NCBI GenBank assembly: GCA_934085585.1
Contig: CAKOHI010000002.1
Span: forward strand, 62,001 to 126,000
DNA: 64,000 nt
DNA from: an uncultured Bacilli bacterium
GTDB taxonomy: Bacteria; Bacillota_I; Bacilli_A; RF39; UBA660
Reading direction: 5' to 3'
The first letter of the stretch is position 1. Each line of letters starts with the position of its first letter. The notes under the pieces were generated by a model, which ran no database searches, was not told where the DNA came from, and saw only the letters and a list, made by a program, of their open reading frames with translations. The translations under genes were made by a program, and so were the position numbers. Of the stretch, positions 33,800 to 42,590 are shown in pieces.

Positions 33800-34957
33800 A
33801 TGAAGAAAGTTTTATTAATTATTATGAGTTTTTTTGTTTTAAACTTAAATGTTTTGGCAGAAGAAGATTTTGCTCCGACAGCTAAAAGTGCAATTCTGGT
33901 AGATAATTTATCAGGAAAAGTATTATATGAAAAAAATGCTGATGAAAAATTAGCACCAGCATCTATGACTAAATTAGCTAGTATGTTAATTGTAATGGAA
34001 GCAATAGATAATGGAAGCCTAAAGTTTGAAGACAAAGTAACAATAAGCGAAGAAGCAGCCAACATGGGAGGTAGCCAAGTATTTTTACAAGCTGGTGAAG
34101 TTTATACAGTACATGATTTACTAAAAAGTGTTGCTATAGCCAGTGGAAATGATGCCGTTGTTGCACTAGCAGAAAAAGTTGGTGGCTCTGTCGGTGGTTT
34201 CGTAGATATGATAAATAAAAGGCTTAAAGAACTCGGAGCAACAAATACTAATTTTGTAAATCCCCATGGTCTTGATGCAGAAGGTCATTATTCAACAGCT
34301 AAAGATATGTCAATCATTGCTAGAGAATTATTAAAACATGAAAAAATATTAGAATTTACAAGCATTTATGAAGAGTATTTAGAGAAAAATGATGGTTCAA
34401 GAATTTGGCTAGTAAATACAAATCGTTTAGTAAGATTTTATGATGGTGTAGATGGATTAAAAACAGGTTTTACAAAAACAGCTGGTTATTGTTTAACAGC
34501 AACAGCTAAAAAAGATAATTTTCGATTAATATCCGTTGTAATGGGAGAAGATACCACTGAAAATAGAAGTAGTGATACAGTAAAATTATTAAACTATGGA
34601 TTTAATACATTTAAAATAAATATTATCAAAACAAAAGGGACAGTTTTAGGTAAAGTAAGAATAGAACAAGGCAAAGAAGATAGTGCAAATATTACATTAT
34701 TAAATGATGCAACAGAACTTTTAAAAAATACTGATCCAATATCTGAATATAAGTTTAATGTAAAAGTAAAAACTTTAAAGGCTCCGGCTAAAAATGGTGA
34801 TATAGTGGGAACCGCGGAAATAATTGACCAAGATGGCAACATAGTTGATGAGGTTGATGTGACCGTAGAAAAGGAAATTAAAAAAGCCAATATTTTAGAT
34901 TATTTATTAAAAAACTTAAAAACGATTGGTGCAGGGAAATCAGTTTTAAAGCAATAA
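33800..34957 (+). CDS. D-alanyl-D-alanine carboxypeptidase (DacA/DacF family)
   Basis: Low-molecular-weight penicillin-binding protein that trims the terminal D-Ala of stem peptides outside the membrane. A signal peptide (about 1-20) precedes the transpeptidase fold with S55-x-x-K58 (SMTK), the SGN motif (ASGNDAV near residue 115) and KTG (GLKTGFTKTAGYCL near 220). The region from about 275 on is the beta-rich C-terminal domain typical of DacA/DacF (VLGKVRIEQGKEDSANITL), ending in a possible amphipathic anchor. The 385-residue protein is complete. DacF is sporulation-linked in Bacillus, but sequence alone does not decide between the two. Confidence 0.93.
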   Translation: MKKVLLIIMSFFVLNLNVLAEEDFAPTAKSAILVDNLSGKVLYEKNADEKLAPASMTKLASMLIVMEAIDNGSLKFEDKVTISEEAANMGGSQVFLQAGEVYTVHDLLKSVAIASGNDAVVALAEKVGGSVGGFVDMINKRLKELGATNTNFVNPHGLDAEGHYSTAKDMSIIARELLKHEKILEFTSIYEEYLEKNDGSRIWLVNTNRLVRFYDGVDGLKTGFTKTAGYCLTATAKKDNFRLISVVMGEDTTENRSSDTVKLLNYGFNTFKINIIKTKGTVLGKVRIEQGKEDSANITLLNDATELLKNTDPISEYKFNVKVKTLKAPAKNGDIVGTAEIIDQDGNIVDEVDVTVEKEIKKANILDYLLKNLKTIGAGKSVLKQ

Positions 34958-34960
34958 AAT

Positions 34961-34986
34961 AAGAAACACGCATTTGTGTTTCTTTT
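34961..34986. terminator. Bidirectional terminator between carboxypeptidase and trmL
   Basis: AAGAAACAC (34961-34969) and GTGTTTCTT (34976-34984) form a 9-bp stem with T-rich flank, between convergent genes. Confidence 0.8.
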
Positions 34987-35503
34987 AAATTTTATAATCT
35001 TCAATTTCTGTTTTAGATTTATGAGGCTCATCAAAAAGTAAATCATCATAATTTCTTTGCCTTAAAGCTTCATATAACATGATAGCAACAGTATTAGATA
35101 AATTTAAAGATCTAACGTTTTTAGTCATTGGCATTCGCATACAATGATCAATATGAGGTTTTAAAATTTCTTTGGGAATACCCGTAGATTCTTTACCAAA
35201 AACAAAATAAATATTTTCATCTTTTTTTGAGTAATCAAAACTAGAGTGGGGCTTATGTCCATAACGAGTTAAAAAATAAAATTGCCCATTATTATTTTTT
35301 TCTAAAAAATCATTCCAATTTTCATAAACATACCATTCTAATTTATCAATATAATTAACCCCACATCTTTTTAATGTTGCATCATCTACTTTAAAACCAA
35401 GTGGTTTAATTAAATGAAGAACTGCACCAGTAGCTACACAAGTTCTCATAATATTTCCTGTATTTTGAGGAATTTCCGGTTCAAATAAAACTACATTTAA
35501 CAT
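34985..35503 (-). CDS. trmL: tRNA (cytidine/uridine-2'-O-)-methyltransferase TrmL
   Basis: SPOUT-class enzyme that 2'-O-methylates the wobble nucleotide 34 of certain leucine tRNAs using SAM. The 172-residue protein begins MLNVVLFEPEIPQNTGNIMR, contains HLIKPLGF, YFLTRYG, FVFGKESTGIP and the knot motif MRMPMTKNVRSLNLSNTVAIMLYEALRQ, all diagnostic for the TrmL/YibK group. It is the last gene of a minus-strand set, 27 bases after the thioredoxin-like gene, with an AAGGAGAT site. Confidence 0.95.
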   Translation of the reverse strand: MLNVVLFEPEIPQNTGNIMRTCVATGAVLHLIKPLGFKVDDATLKRCGVNYIDKLEWYVYENWNDFLEKNNNGQFYFLTRYGHKPHSSFDYSKKDENIYFVFGKESTGIPKEILKPHIDHCMRMPMTKNVRSLNLSNTVAIMLYEALRQRNYDDLLFDEPHKSKTEIEDYKI

Positions 35504-35530
35504 AACAATCTCCTTTAAAAAAAGGTCTTT

Positions 35531-36148
35531 TTATAGACCTTGATAATCATAAATATCTAATAAATGTTGGAAATCACTAGCATTTATCATATTATTATCA
35601 TTTCTTACTACGGTATCAACAACTTTACCATTTTTAAAATATAAGATAACTGGAACTTTTTTAATTTTATCAGTATTAAAAGCATTATTAAGTCTATTTA
35701 TATAATTATCTTCATTCATAATATCTTTAATATTTAAATAATAAAATGAATCATTTAATTTATATTTATCAATTATTCTTTTTAGTCCAGTTTCAAGATT
35801 ATAAGCATCTTTATTTCCGGTATAATTAATAAGTACAAAATATTCTGTCGGAGATTCTGCTAAAATTTGTTTAACTTCATCTAAATTTTTAATTTCTAAA
35901 CTAACTGTACCAGAATTTAACAAATAACTTTTACTTAATTTTTCAGTTTCATTAGCATTATTAACATTTTTACAATAAATAAGAACTAATAATAAAACTA
36001 AAATAATTCCGCAAACAATCATAATGTTTTTAGTTGAAAATATATGTTTAGCTACTTCAACTTCTTTTACTTCTTCTTTACTAATTTTTGTATTAGTATT
36101 TTTTACTTCCTTCTTTTTAGAACTACTTGTTTTTTGTGTGTTTGCCAT
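35531..36148 (-). CDS. Membrane-anchored thioredoxin-fold protein lacking the CxxC
   Basis: A basic, Lys/Ser-rich N-terminus leads to one transmembrane helix (about residues 43-62), then an external domain with thioredoxin-like order: YFVLINYTGN, helix, YKLNDSFYYLNIKDI, and KKVPVILYFKNGKVVDTVV with the cis-Pro-like VPVI. The expected active-site CxxC after the first strand is replaced by TGNKDAY, so it cannot act as a thiol oxidoreductase and may be a chaperone or scaffold. I start at ATG 36148 (MANTQ); an in-frame TTG six codons earlier is also possible. It lies between ftsK and trmL on the minus strand. Confidence 0.7.
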   Translation of the reverse strand: MANTQKTSSSKKKEVKNTNTKISKEEVKEVEVAKHIFSTKNIMIVCGIILVLLLVLIYCKNVNNANETEKLSKSYLLNSGTVSLEIKNLDEVKQILAESPTEYFVLINYTGNKDAYNLETGLKRIIDKYKLNDSFYYLNIKDIMNEDNYINRLNNAFNTDKIKKVPVILYFKNGKVVDTVVRNDNNMINASDFQHLLDIYDYQGL

Positions 36149-36206
36149 ATCCACCATACCTTTCAATATAATATTAACATAAAATTAACTTTTTTTAAAT
36201 AATTTT

Positions 36207-38441
36207 TTATTCTTCATTATCATTTTTTTCCAACTTGACTAAAACTTCACGAGGTTTTGATCCATTTTGAGGTCCAACAATACCACGAGCTTCAAGTAAA
36301 TCCATCATTCTAGCAGCTCTATTATAACCAAATCTAAATCTTCTTTGAATTAGGGATGCACTTATTTTACCAGTTTGAATTGCAAATTCCACAACTTCGT
36401 TATATGCTTCATCATCATCTCCGGATACTGCAGAGTTACCTGAACCACTCGAAGTATTTTGACTAACATTTTCAAATTCAGTATCATATTTTGCGGTTGC
36501 TTGATTTTTACAATAATCAATTAATCTCTTTATTTCATCATCATTTATAAAACATCCCTGTACACGTATCGGAACACTTTCACCCATTGGAAAATATAAC
36601 ATGTCACCTTTACCAAGTAATCTTTCCGCTCCCCGTTGATCAAGTATTGTACGTGAGTCTATTTGACTTGCTACTGCAAATGCAATTCTTGATGGAATAT
36701 TATTTTTAATTAAACCTGTGATAACATCAGTTGATGGTCTTTGAGTTGCAACAATAAGATGAATTCCTGCTGCTCTTGCAAGTTGTGTAATACGAGTAAT
36801 AGAATCTTCAACTTCTTTTGAAGCAACAAGCATTAAATCTGCAAGTTCATCAATAATTACCACTATATAAGGCATTCTTGCTTGTGGCATTTCAGGATGC
36901 TTTTTATTATATTTATCAATCATATCATTATATCCAGTAATATTTTTAACTTCTTTATCACTAAATATTTGAAATCTTTTATCCATTTCAGTAACAACTT
37001 TTTGTAAAGTTAAACTAGCTTTTTTAGGATCACTTACAACTGGACAAAGTAGGTGAGGAATACCATTATAATTTGTTAATTCAACTTTTTTAGGGTCTAC
37101 TAACACAAGCTTAACTTCATTAGGTTTATAACGCATCAAAATTGATGCAATTATTCCATTAATACAAACGGATTTACCACTACCTGTAGAACCAGCAACT
37201 AATAGGTGAGGCATTTTTGTTAAATCAAATACTTTTGGAGTTCCCATTATATCTTTACCTAAAGCTGAACATATTTTAGCATCACTTTTTAAGTTTTGAG
37301 GACTTTCTAGAACTTCTCTTAATGTAACGCTAGATATAGAAGGATTAGGTATTTCAATTCCTATTGTGCTTTTTCCAGGTATTGGAGCTTGAATTATAAC
37401 ATCTTTAGCAGCTAAAGCTAAAGCAATTTCTTTATCAATATTTAAAATTCTACTTACCTTTGTAGCTGGAGGAACAGTAAGTTCATATTCAGTAACAGCT
37501 GGTCCAACATGAATTTCCACAACTTTTGCAGCAATTCCAAAATCTCTTAAAACTCTTTCTAATATTTCTTTATTACTTTGTGTAAATGAAGTATTGGTAT
37601 TTTTCTTTGGTTTCAATTGATCAAATATGTCATTAAACCTAGGTAACCGATATTCACCATTTAAAGCTAAAGTATCATCAGATTTACTAGGACTTTCCAA
37701 AGATTCTTCCACAATAGGTTTATTTTTAATTTCATCCATAGATGTAATAATAATTTTTTCTTTTTCAAGTGGCTTTACTTCAATAGTTTCTTTTACTTCA
37801 TCACTATTACTAATAGGTATAACCTCATCACTAACAATTTTTTCTTTTTTGCGTATTTTGATTAATCCAAAAATCTTTTTAAATATATTAGATAAATTAA
37901 CATCAAAAGTTAATACCGATGCAAATATACCAAGTAAAACCAAAATAACTATAGTACCAGTCTTACCAAATAAACCAAAGAGGGCAGCTGTAAATAAAGC
38001 TCCGATAAATCCACCACCAATTACAATTGTTGTAACTCCCGTCGTATCAAGGGCATTAGATAAATTTATCGTAGATATTCTTTCCATATAATTATTAAAT
38101 GTTTCCATTATAATTTCTTTGGGATTATTTGTAATATTTAAAAATTCAAAATGACTAGCAACTAATAAAATTATAAAGAATATATATAAACCAATTAATT
38201 TTCTATCACTAAATTTAGGCATTTTCCTTTTATATAGCATATAGACACCAAGGATGATTAATAAAATAAGTATTATAATCCACCAAGTACCAGCTAAAAA
38301 CATTGCAAACTTTTTTAAAATTGAACCTATAAATCCAAATCCAAATCCAATTACTCCAATTAAAATGAGAATCAAACCAGTAAGTTCAACACTATATGAA
38401 ACACTATTATTATTATCTTTAGTTTTTTTCTTCTTTGCCAT
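36207..38441 (-). CDS. ftsK: FtsK/SpoIIIE family DNA translocase
   Basis: Hexameric ATP-driven DNA pump that clears chromosome DNA from the division or sporulation septum. Four transmembrane helices (about 15-180) precede a linker, the alpha/beta motor (about 290-640) with Walker A GSTGSGKSVCIN near residue 418, Walker B VVIIDELADLM, and ATQRPSTDVITGLIKNNIPSRIAF. The C-terminal winged-helix gamma domain (about 680-740; AIQTGKISASLIQRRFRFGYNRAARMMDLLE) reads oriented DNA sequences. The 744-residue length is typical of Bacillota. In spore-formers SpoIIIE pumps the forespore chromosome; that role is possible here because spoIVA and cotJ genes are nearby, but one gene may do both jobs. Confidence 0.95.
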   Translation of the reverse strand: MAKKKKTKDNNNSVSYSVELTGLILILIGVIGFGFGFIGSILKKFAMFLAGTWWIIILILLIILGVYMLYKRKMPKFSDRKLIGLYIFFIILLVASHFEFLNITNNPKEIIMETFNNYMERISTINLSNALDTTGVTTIVIGGGFIGALFTAALFGLFGKTGTIVILVLLGIFASVLTFDVNLSNIFKKIFGLIKIRKKEKIVSDEVIPISNSDEVKETIEVKPLEKEKIIITSMDEIKNKPIVEESLESPSKSDDTLALNGEYRLPRFNDIFDQLKPKKNTNTSFTQSNKEILERVLRDFGIAAKVVEIHVGPAVTEYELTVPPATKVSRILNIDKEIALALAAKDVIIQAPIPGKSTIGIEIPNPSISSVTLREVLESPQNLKSDAKICSALGKDIMGTPKVFDLTKMPHLLVAGSTGSGKSVCINGIIASILMRYKPNEVKLVLVDPKKVELTNYNGIPHLLCPVVSDPKKASLTLQKVVTEMDKRFQIFSDKEVKNITGYNDMIDKYNKKHPEMPQARMPYIVVIIDELADLMLVASKEVEDSITRITQLARAAGIHLIVATQRPSTDVITGLIKNNIPSRIAFAVASQIDSRTILDQRGAERLLGKGDMLYFPMGESVPIRVQGCFINDDEIKRLIDYCKNQATAKYDTEFENVSQNTSSGSGNSAVSGDDDEAYNEVVEFAIQTGKISASLIQRRFRFGYNRAARMMDLLEARGIVGPQNGSKPREVLVKLEKNDNEE

Positions 38442-38511
38442 ATTCTATTCACCTTAATTAATTATACCTTAAATTATAAAAATATTCAAATGCTTTTTTA
38501 AAAAATTAGCC

Positions 38512-38535
38512 ATAATAAAAAGCCATAATGGCTTT
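38512..38535 (-). terminator. Rho-independent terminator of the cotJ unit
   Basis: On the minus strand AAAGCC pairs with GGCTTT (38530-38535 with 38519-38524), then a T-rich tract follows. It ends the CotJ operon before ftsK. Confidence 0.65.
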
Positions 38536-38548
38536 CATAATGGCTTTA

Positions 38549-39109
38549 TTATTTATAACCTTTATCTTTATAATAATTATAAAGTTCATAAAAACGATTA
38601 AAGTGAACAATTTCTCTTTGACGTAAGAATAAAAGCGGTTCAATTACTTTTGGATCAGTAGCCAAATCTATTAGATGTTCATAAGCAACTCTAGCTTTTT
38701 GTTCTGCTGCCATATCTTCAACTAAATCAGCTAAAGGATCCCCGGTAACAGCAAACGTTGAAGCATCAAATGCGACTCCATCTGCACTCATTGGGAAAAC
38801 GCCTTTTCCATGTTCAGTATAAAAGCTTTCCAAACCAGCTTCTTTTATTTCATCAATCGTAGCATTTGCCATAAGTTGTGAGACAATTGTAGCTACCATT
38901 TCTAAATGACCAAGTTCTTCGGTTGCAATATCATTAAGTAATGCTCTACCAATTTCATCAGGCATTGTAAATTTTTGGTGAAAATACCTAAGTGCAGCTC
39001 CAAGTTCTCCAGCATAACCACCAACTTGCGTAATAATAAGCTTTGCCATTTTTAAATCCTTTTTAGTAACACTAATCGGATAAGATAAATGTTTTACATA
39101 TTTAAACAT
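38549..39109 (-). CDS. cotJC: Spore-coat manganese catalase-like protein CotJC
   Basis: Member of the ferritin-like Mn-catalase family found in the inner coat of endospores. The 186-residue protein has the di-metal helices: Glu35 in GGYAGELGAALRYF, E64-E65-x2-H68 in DIATEELGHLEM, then AEQKARVAYEHL and LRQREIVHFNRFYEL carrying the last ligands. Its length and VGGYAGELGAALRY opening are typical of CotJC. It may remove peroxide in the developing coat. The gene overlaps the upstream CotJA-CotJB gene by 8 bases, giving the classic cotJ order, and is followed by a terminator. Confidence 0.93.
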   Translation of the reverse strand: MFKYVKHLSYPISVTKKDLKMAKLIITQVGGYAGELGAALRYFHQKFTMPDEIGRALLNDIATEELGHLEMVATIVSQLMANATIDEIKEAGLESFYTEHGKGVFPMSADGVAFDASTFAVTGDPLADLVEDMAAEQKARVAYEHLIDLATDPKVIEPLLFLRQREIVHFNRFYELYNYYKDKGYK

Positions 39110-39536
39110 ATTTGCTACCTCCTGTATTTTCCCATGGCCAAGGATTATTTATCCATTCAAATTTACTTAAAGATTCATTATCAATTACTTCAAGTGGTCC
39201 ATAGCATTTTACATATTCCATTTCTAAAGAACAAGATTTTTCAGTTAACTCCTTGAATTTCTTTAAAACTTCTTCATCATTTGGGTGCAAATCTAAATAA
39301 AGATTTAAATCATTTATAGCAAATGATAAAGCCATAATTTCTAATAATAATTCTTCTTGTTTATTGTTAGCAACCACACGTTCATATCTGTAATTTTTAT
39401 AAGGATCATATAAATCATTAAACATATTTCCTCTTGCAAATCCTTCCTTAACACTTGTAATATTAGAATTATTATCTAGTTTTAAATTACTTGGAATAGT
39501 AAAACCAAAAAATCCTAAATTATCATCAAATAACAT
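39102..39536 (-). CDS. CotJA-CotJB fusion protein
   Basis: In other spore-formers cotJA and cotJB are separate genes next to cotJC and are needed for each other's assembly in the coat. Here one 144-residue frame carries both. Residues about 28-45 (KEGFARGNMFNDLYDPYK) match the CotJA core (AL-x-GT-x-F-x-LY-PY). Residues about 58-140 match CotJB (EELLLEIMALSFAINDLNLYLDLHPND, CYGPL, WINNPWPWE). There is no stop or frameshift between. The TATA-like element upstream is a CATAC-type sporulation -10. The gene has a GGGAGG site. Confidence 0.85.
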   Translation of the reverse strand: MLFDDNLGFFGFTIPSNLKLDNNSNITSVKEGFARGNMFNDLYDPYKNYRYERVVANNKQEELLLEIMALSFAINDLNLYLDLHPNDEEVLKKFKELTEKSCSLEMEYVKCYGPLEVIDNESLSKFEWINNPWPWENTGGSKYV

Positions 39537-39554
39537 ATTTTTCCTCCCTAATTT

Positions 39555-39584
39555 ATAGTATGTTTTACCTAAAAGTGGAAATAG
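39555..39584 (-). promoter_or_regulatory. Sporulation-type (sigma-E/K-like) promoter of cotJ
   Basis: On the minus strand CATACTAT (39555-39562) fits the sigma-E/sigma-K -10 pattern. About 14 bp upstream lies a CTATTTCC stretch that is only a weak match to the sigma-E -35. In Bacillus subtilis the cotJ operon is sigma-E dependent. Confidence 0.45.
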
Positions 39585-39707
39585 GTTTTTGTCTTAAAAT
39601 AATAAATTTTACACAATATTAAAATATAAAATAAAAAAAATATTATTATAGAATTGACTTTATAATCATTTTATCTTAAAATTATTATTAGGATAGGTTA
39701 GAGGCAT

Positions 39708-41681
39708 ATGAACAAATTACGTAATAAAATAAAAAAAGTCCTAAATAAAGACGTAACAAGTTTTTTAAATAAATATAAAATACCACTAATATCAATTTTA
39801 GTAGTAGTGCTTTTAGCGTGCGTTGGACTTATTGTGACTTATGCTTTTTATCAAGTTGTAGATACTAAACCGGTAATAGGTGGATCTACTACGAATATTG
39901 CTGATATAGATGTTAGAGTTATGGCAGAAGAAAGAGATTCTAATGGCAATGGATTAAACAGTTATGGTATATATCCATATATTCCACGAGCTGGATATAA
40001 ATATAATGATACAAAAAGTTATTGTACAAATGGTTCGGCAATTAATTTTAACACCAATACTTATGAAGCAAATATTACAGCATATGAACATGATGTATGT
40101 TATTTGTATTTTGATTCAATAGCAAGCCTTGATATAACACTAAATGTTTATGCCGAAAATGTAGATTCAGATGGTATTGGAAATGGCGAATATACCAAAC
40201 TAGAAACGACAGCTTTACCAACCGTAGGTTATGAAATAAATTCCTCAAGAAGTAGTTGCGAAAATGGTTCAACTATTACTTATGATTCTAAAGAAAATTT
40301 GTTTTCAGTTGAATCATCTCAAAAAGATGTTTGTAATGTTTATATGGACGCTTTAGATGTTGACATAGCTTTAAAAATATATGTTCAAACCAAGAAAAAT
40401 TCTACAAACTATTATGAAGCAAAGAAAATACCTACAAATAATTTTTATACATTAAACTCAAAATCAGCATGTACAGGATCATCAACAATGTCAGTTAAAA
40501 ACCAAAAAGTTGTAATAAGTGCTACAAGTAAAACTAGTTGTGTAGCATATTTAGATGTTGGCACGGGACCAATATTAGAAAGTATGAAAAATACTGTAAG
40601 TGGTCAAAGTGTAACCATAACCGTAGAAAATAGTTCAATTGGTACAATTCCAAAAACTTATTATTACTCAAGTGATAATGGAAAAACATTTGTATCAAGT
40701 ACATCAAATTCTTATACATTTACAGGTTTAGAACCATTAACAGAGTATACTTTTAAAAGTTATTATGAAGACGCTTCAGGAAATACATCAGCAATATTTA
40801 TAACAACAACTAAAACGGATTATGTTTATAATGGATTATTTCCATTCTCATCAGCAGTGCAAACTAAAAATATAATAGTATCAGGATATTATAAATTAGA
40901 AGTATGGGGAGCAGAAGGTGGACATGGCTATAATAATGCAACTACATTCGCTGCTGGTAAAGGTGGATACTCATATGGAACAGTGTATTTAAATGCTGGG
41001 GACACCATATACGTATATACTGGAGGACAAGGAAACATCGGAGGAACAACAACCGGTATTAAAGCTGGAGGTTTCAATGGTGGAGGTGCATCAGGAAATT
41101 ATAGAGGAGGTTCTGGTGGTGGTGGCACTGACATTAGAATCAATAATGATGATACACTCGCTCGCGTAATTGTAGCTGGCGGCGGCGGTGGCGGAGCATA
41201 TTATTCTGCTTATTATGGTGGCGCTGGTGGAGGTGCCACGGGAGTAGATGGAAAAGGCTATAATACAACAAATAATTCTAAAGGTGGTACACAAACTGCG
41301 GGCGGTGCTGCAGGATACTATGGAACAATTAAAGGAACAGCCGGAGCATTTTATCAAGGTGGAAATGCCAACACTTCAACAAATACATATAACCGATCAG
41401 GCGGAGGCGGTGGCGGCTGGTACGGCGGAGGCGGCGGAGCGTATAGAAACAATTCTAGTATATATTACCAAGGTGTAAGCGGTGGCGGCGGCGGTTCTGG
41501 TTTTGTTTATACTAATTCATCCGTATTACCAACTGGATATTTGTTAGGTGAAAATTATCAATTAACTAATGCTCAAACTATCGCCGGAACTGAATCATTT
41601 GCAGCCCCATCTGGTGTAGCAGAAACAGGACATTCAGGCAACGGTTATGCAAAAGTTACATATATTGGGCAAAGTTTATAA
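39708..41681 (+). CDS. Anchored extracellular protein with three Cys-pair repeats, Fn3-like and ALK-type Gly-rich domains
   Basis: A transmembrane or signal-anchor segment (about 25-48; SILVVVLLACVGLIVTYAF) begins the protein. Residues about 60-285 hold three repeats of about 75 residues, each with a Cys pair around SYCTNGS, SSCENGS or SACTGSS and ending near VCYLYFD, VCNVYMD or SCVAYLD. A fibronectin-III-like domain (about 290-368) follows. Residues about 372-655 are the Gly-rich domain known from ALK/LTK receptors and some bacterial proteins: LEVWGAEGG, GGYSYGTVYL, GGGGTDIRI, VIVAGGGGGG, ending in GYAKVTYIG. Its local GC-rich GGC runs stand out. Probable surface display; the function is unknown. 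Confidence 0.78.
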   Translation: MNKLRNKIKKVLNKDVTSFLNKYKIPLISILVVVLLACVGLIVTYAFYQVVDTKPVIGGSTTNIADIDVRVMAEERDSNGNGLNSYGIYPYIPRAGYKYNDTKSYCTNGSAINFNTNTYEANITAYEHDVCYLYFDSIASLDITLNVYAENVDSDGIGNGEYTKLETTALPTVGYEINSSRSSCENGSTITYDSKENLFSVESSQKDVCNVYMDALDVDIALKIYVQTKKNSTNYYEAKKIPTNNFYTLNSKSACTGSSTMSVKNQKVVISATSKTSCVAYLDVGTGPILESMKNTVSGQSVTITVENSSIGTIPKTYYYSSDNGKTFVSSTSNSYTFTGLEPLTEYTFKSYYEDASGNTSAIFITTTKTDYVYNGLFPFSSAVQTKNIIVSGYYKLEVWGAEGGHGYNNATTFAAGKGGYSYGTVYLNAGDTIYVYTGGQGNIGGTTTGIKAGGFNGGGASGNYRGGSGGGGTDIRINNDDTLARVIVAGGGGGGAYYSAYYGGAGGGATGVDGKGYNTTNNSKGGTQTAGGAAGYYGTIKGTAGAFYQGGNANTSTNTYNRSGGGGGGWYGGGGGAYRNNSSIYYQGVSGGGGGSGFVYTNSSVLPTGYLLGENYQLTNAQTIAGTESFAAPSGVAETGHSGNGYAKVTYIGQSL

Positions 41682-41692
41682 GTGGTGAGATT

Positions 41693-41959
41693 ATGAAATG
41701 TAAAAATTGTGGAAATCCATTACCCGGCTCTGGAGTAGTTTGTAAATTCTGCGGAGCTTTAATGGATCGTGAACAAATAAATTATCAAAACAAAATGAAA
41801 GATAAAGAAAATCAAAGAATAATGTTATTAAGTGAAAAATATGGTCATGAAAACAAAATAGAATATCGCGAAAAAAAAGAAAACAAAATATTAGGTTTAG
41901 CAGTAATTCTAATTATTCTTGTATTTTTAATACTTTTAACCATACTAATTAATGTATAG
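41693..41959 (+). CDS. Zinc-ribbon membrane protein
   Basis: Eighty-eight residues. A zinc ribbon with Cys3-x2-Cys6 (CKNC) and Cys17-x2-Cys20 (CKFC) is followed by a charged helix and one transmembrane helix at the C-terminus (about 66-86). Tail-anchored zinc-ribbon proteins of this sort are frequent in gut Bacillota, with no fixed function. It starts 11 bases after the Gly-rich protein and 9 bases ahead of the DUF2179 gene, so it belongs to the same unit; the ATG follows GGTGAGATT. Confidence 0.75.
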   Translation: MKCKNCGNPLPGSGVVCKFCGALMDREQINYQNKMKDKENQRIMLLSEKYGHENKIEYREKKENKILGLAVILIILVFLILLTILINV

Positions 41960-41968
41960 GTGATAAAA

Positions 41969-42481
41969 ATGGTAATTTTATGTTTAAAAATATTTTTTGC
42001 GAGAATAATTGATGTTACATTAGGAACAATAAGAACTGTTTTAGTAGTAAGGGGTAGAAGATTTACACCAGCTATTATAGCATTTTTCGAAGTGTTAATT
42101 TGGTTTTTAGTAGCTCGCGAAGCATTAACTACAGATATAAAGTCAATAATAATTCCAATTTGTTATGCTGCTGGATATGCAACAGGAACATACTTCGGTG
42201 GCTATATTTCAAATAATTTTGTGGAAGGATTAATTGGTGTTCAAGTTACAACCAAAACAAATGGAGTTAAAAAAATGGTTCAAGAAATTAGAGACGCTGG
42301 ATTCGGTGTTTCAGTCCTTGATTTAAAAGATCCTCAAGATAATGAAAAAAAGACATTGTTGATGATTCAATTAAATAAATCAAAATTAAAAACATTAACG
42401 CATATAATTAGATCAAATGATAAAGATGCTTTCGTAGTTATAAATGATACTAAATATGCTCAAAATGGAATTATAAAATAG
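41969..42481 (+). CDS. DUF2179/DUF5698 family membrane protein
   Basis: UPF0316-type protein of unknown role. An N-terminal membrane half with about three helices (FFARIIDVTLGTIRTVLVVRGRRF, IIAFFEVLIWFLVAREAL, IIIPICYAAGYATGTYFGGYI) carries the family signature DVTLGTIRT, and a C-terminal cytoplasmic domain (about 85-170) has the DUF2179 order (VQEIRDAGFGVSVLDLKD...). The start at 41969 follows AGGTGATAAAA; the frame is open to GTG 41960. It ends at a terminator. 170 residues. Confidence 0.85.
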   Translation: MVILCLKIFFARIIDVTLGTIRTVLVVRGRRFTPAIIAFFEVLIWFLVAREALTTDIKSIIIPICYAAGYATGTYFGGYISNNFVEGLIGVQVTTKTNGVKKMVQEIRDAGFGVSVLDLKDPQDNEKKTLLMIQLNKSKLKTLTHIIRSNDKDAFVVINDTKYAQNGIIK

Positions 42482-42504
42482 CATGGGTTAAACCATGTTT
42501 TTTT
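42482..42504 (+). terminator. Rho-independent terminator after the DUF2179 gene
   Basis: CATGG (42482-42486) pairs with CCATG (42493-42497), followed by T7. Confidence 0.65.
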
Positions 42505-42590
42505 ACTATCAACTGTCTAATTAAAAGTTATAACTAATTTTTTCTTTAAATTAAAAAAATAATATGATAAAATATATTTAAGGTGATAGA

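Noticed and set aside
37627..38457. Plus-strand frames opposite ftsK
   Set aside because: ftsK is a full, conserved gene on the minus strand; these frames have no start site and no recognisable protein.
41091..41357. Antisense frame rich in Ser, Ile and Cys opposite the Gly-rich domain
   Set aside because: It is the reverse complement of GGN codons, with no ribosome site and no similarity to a real protein.
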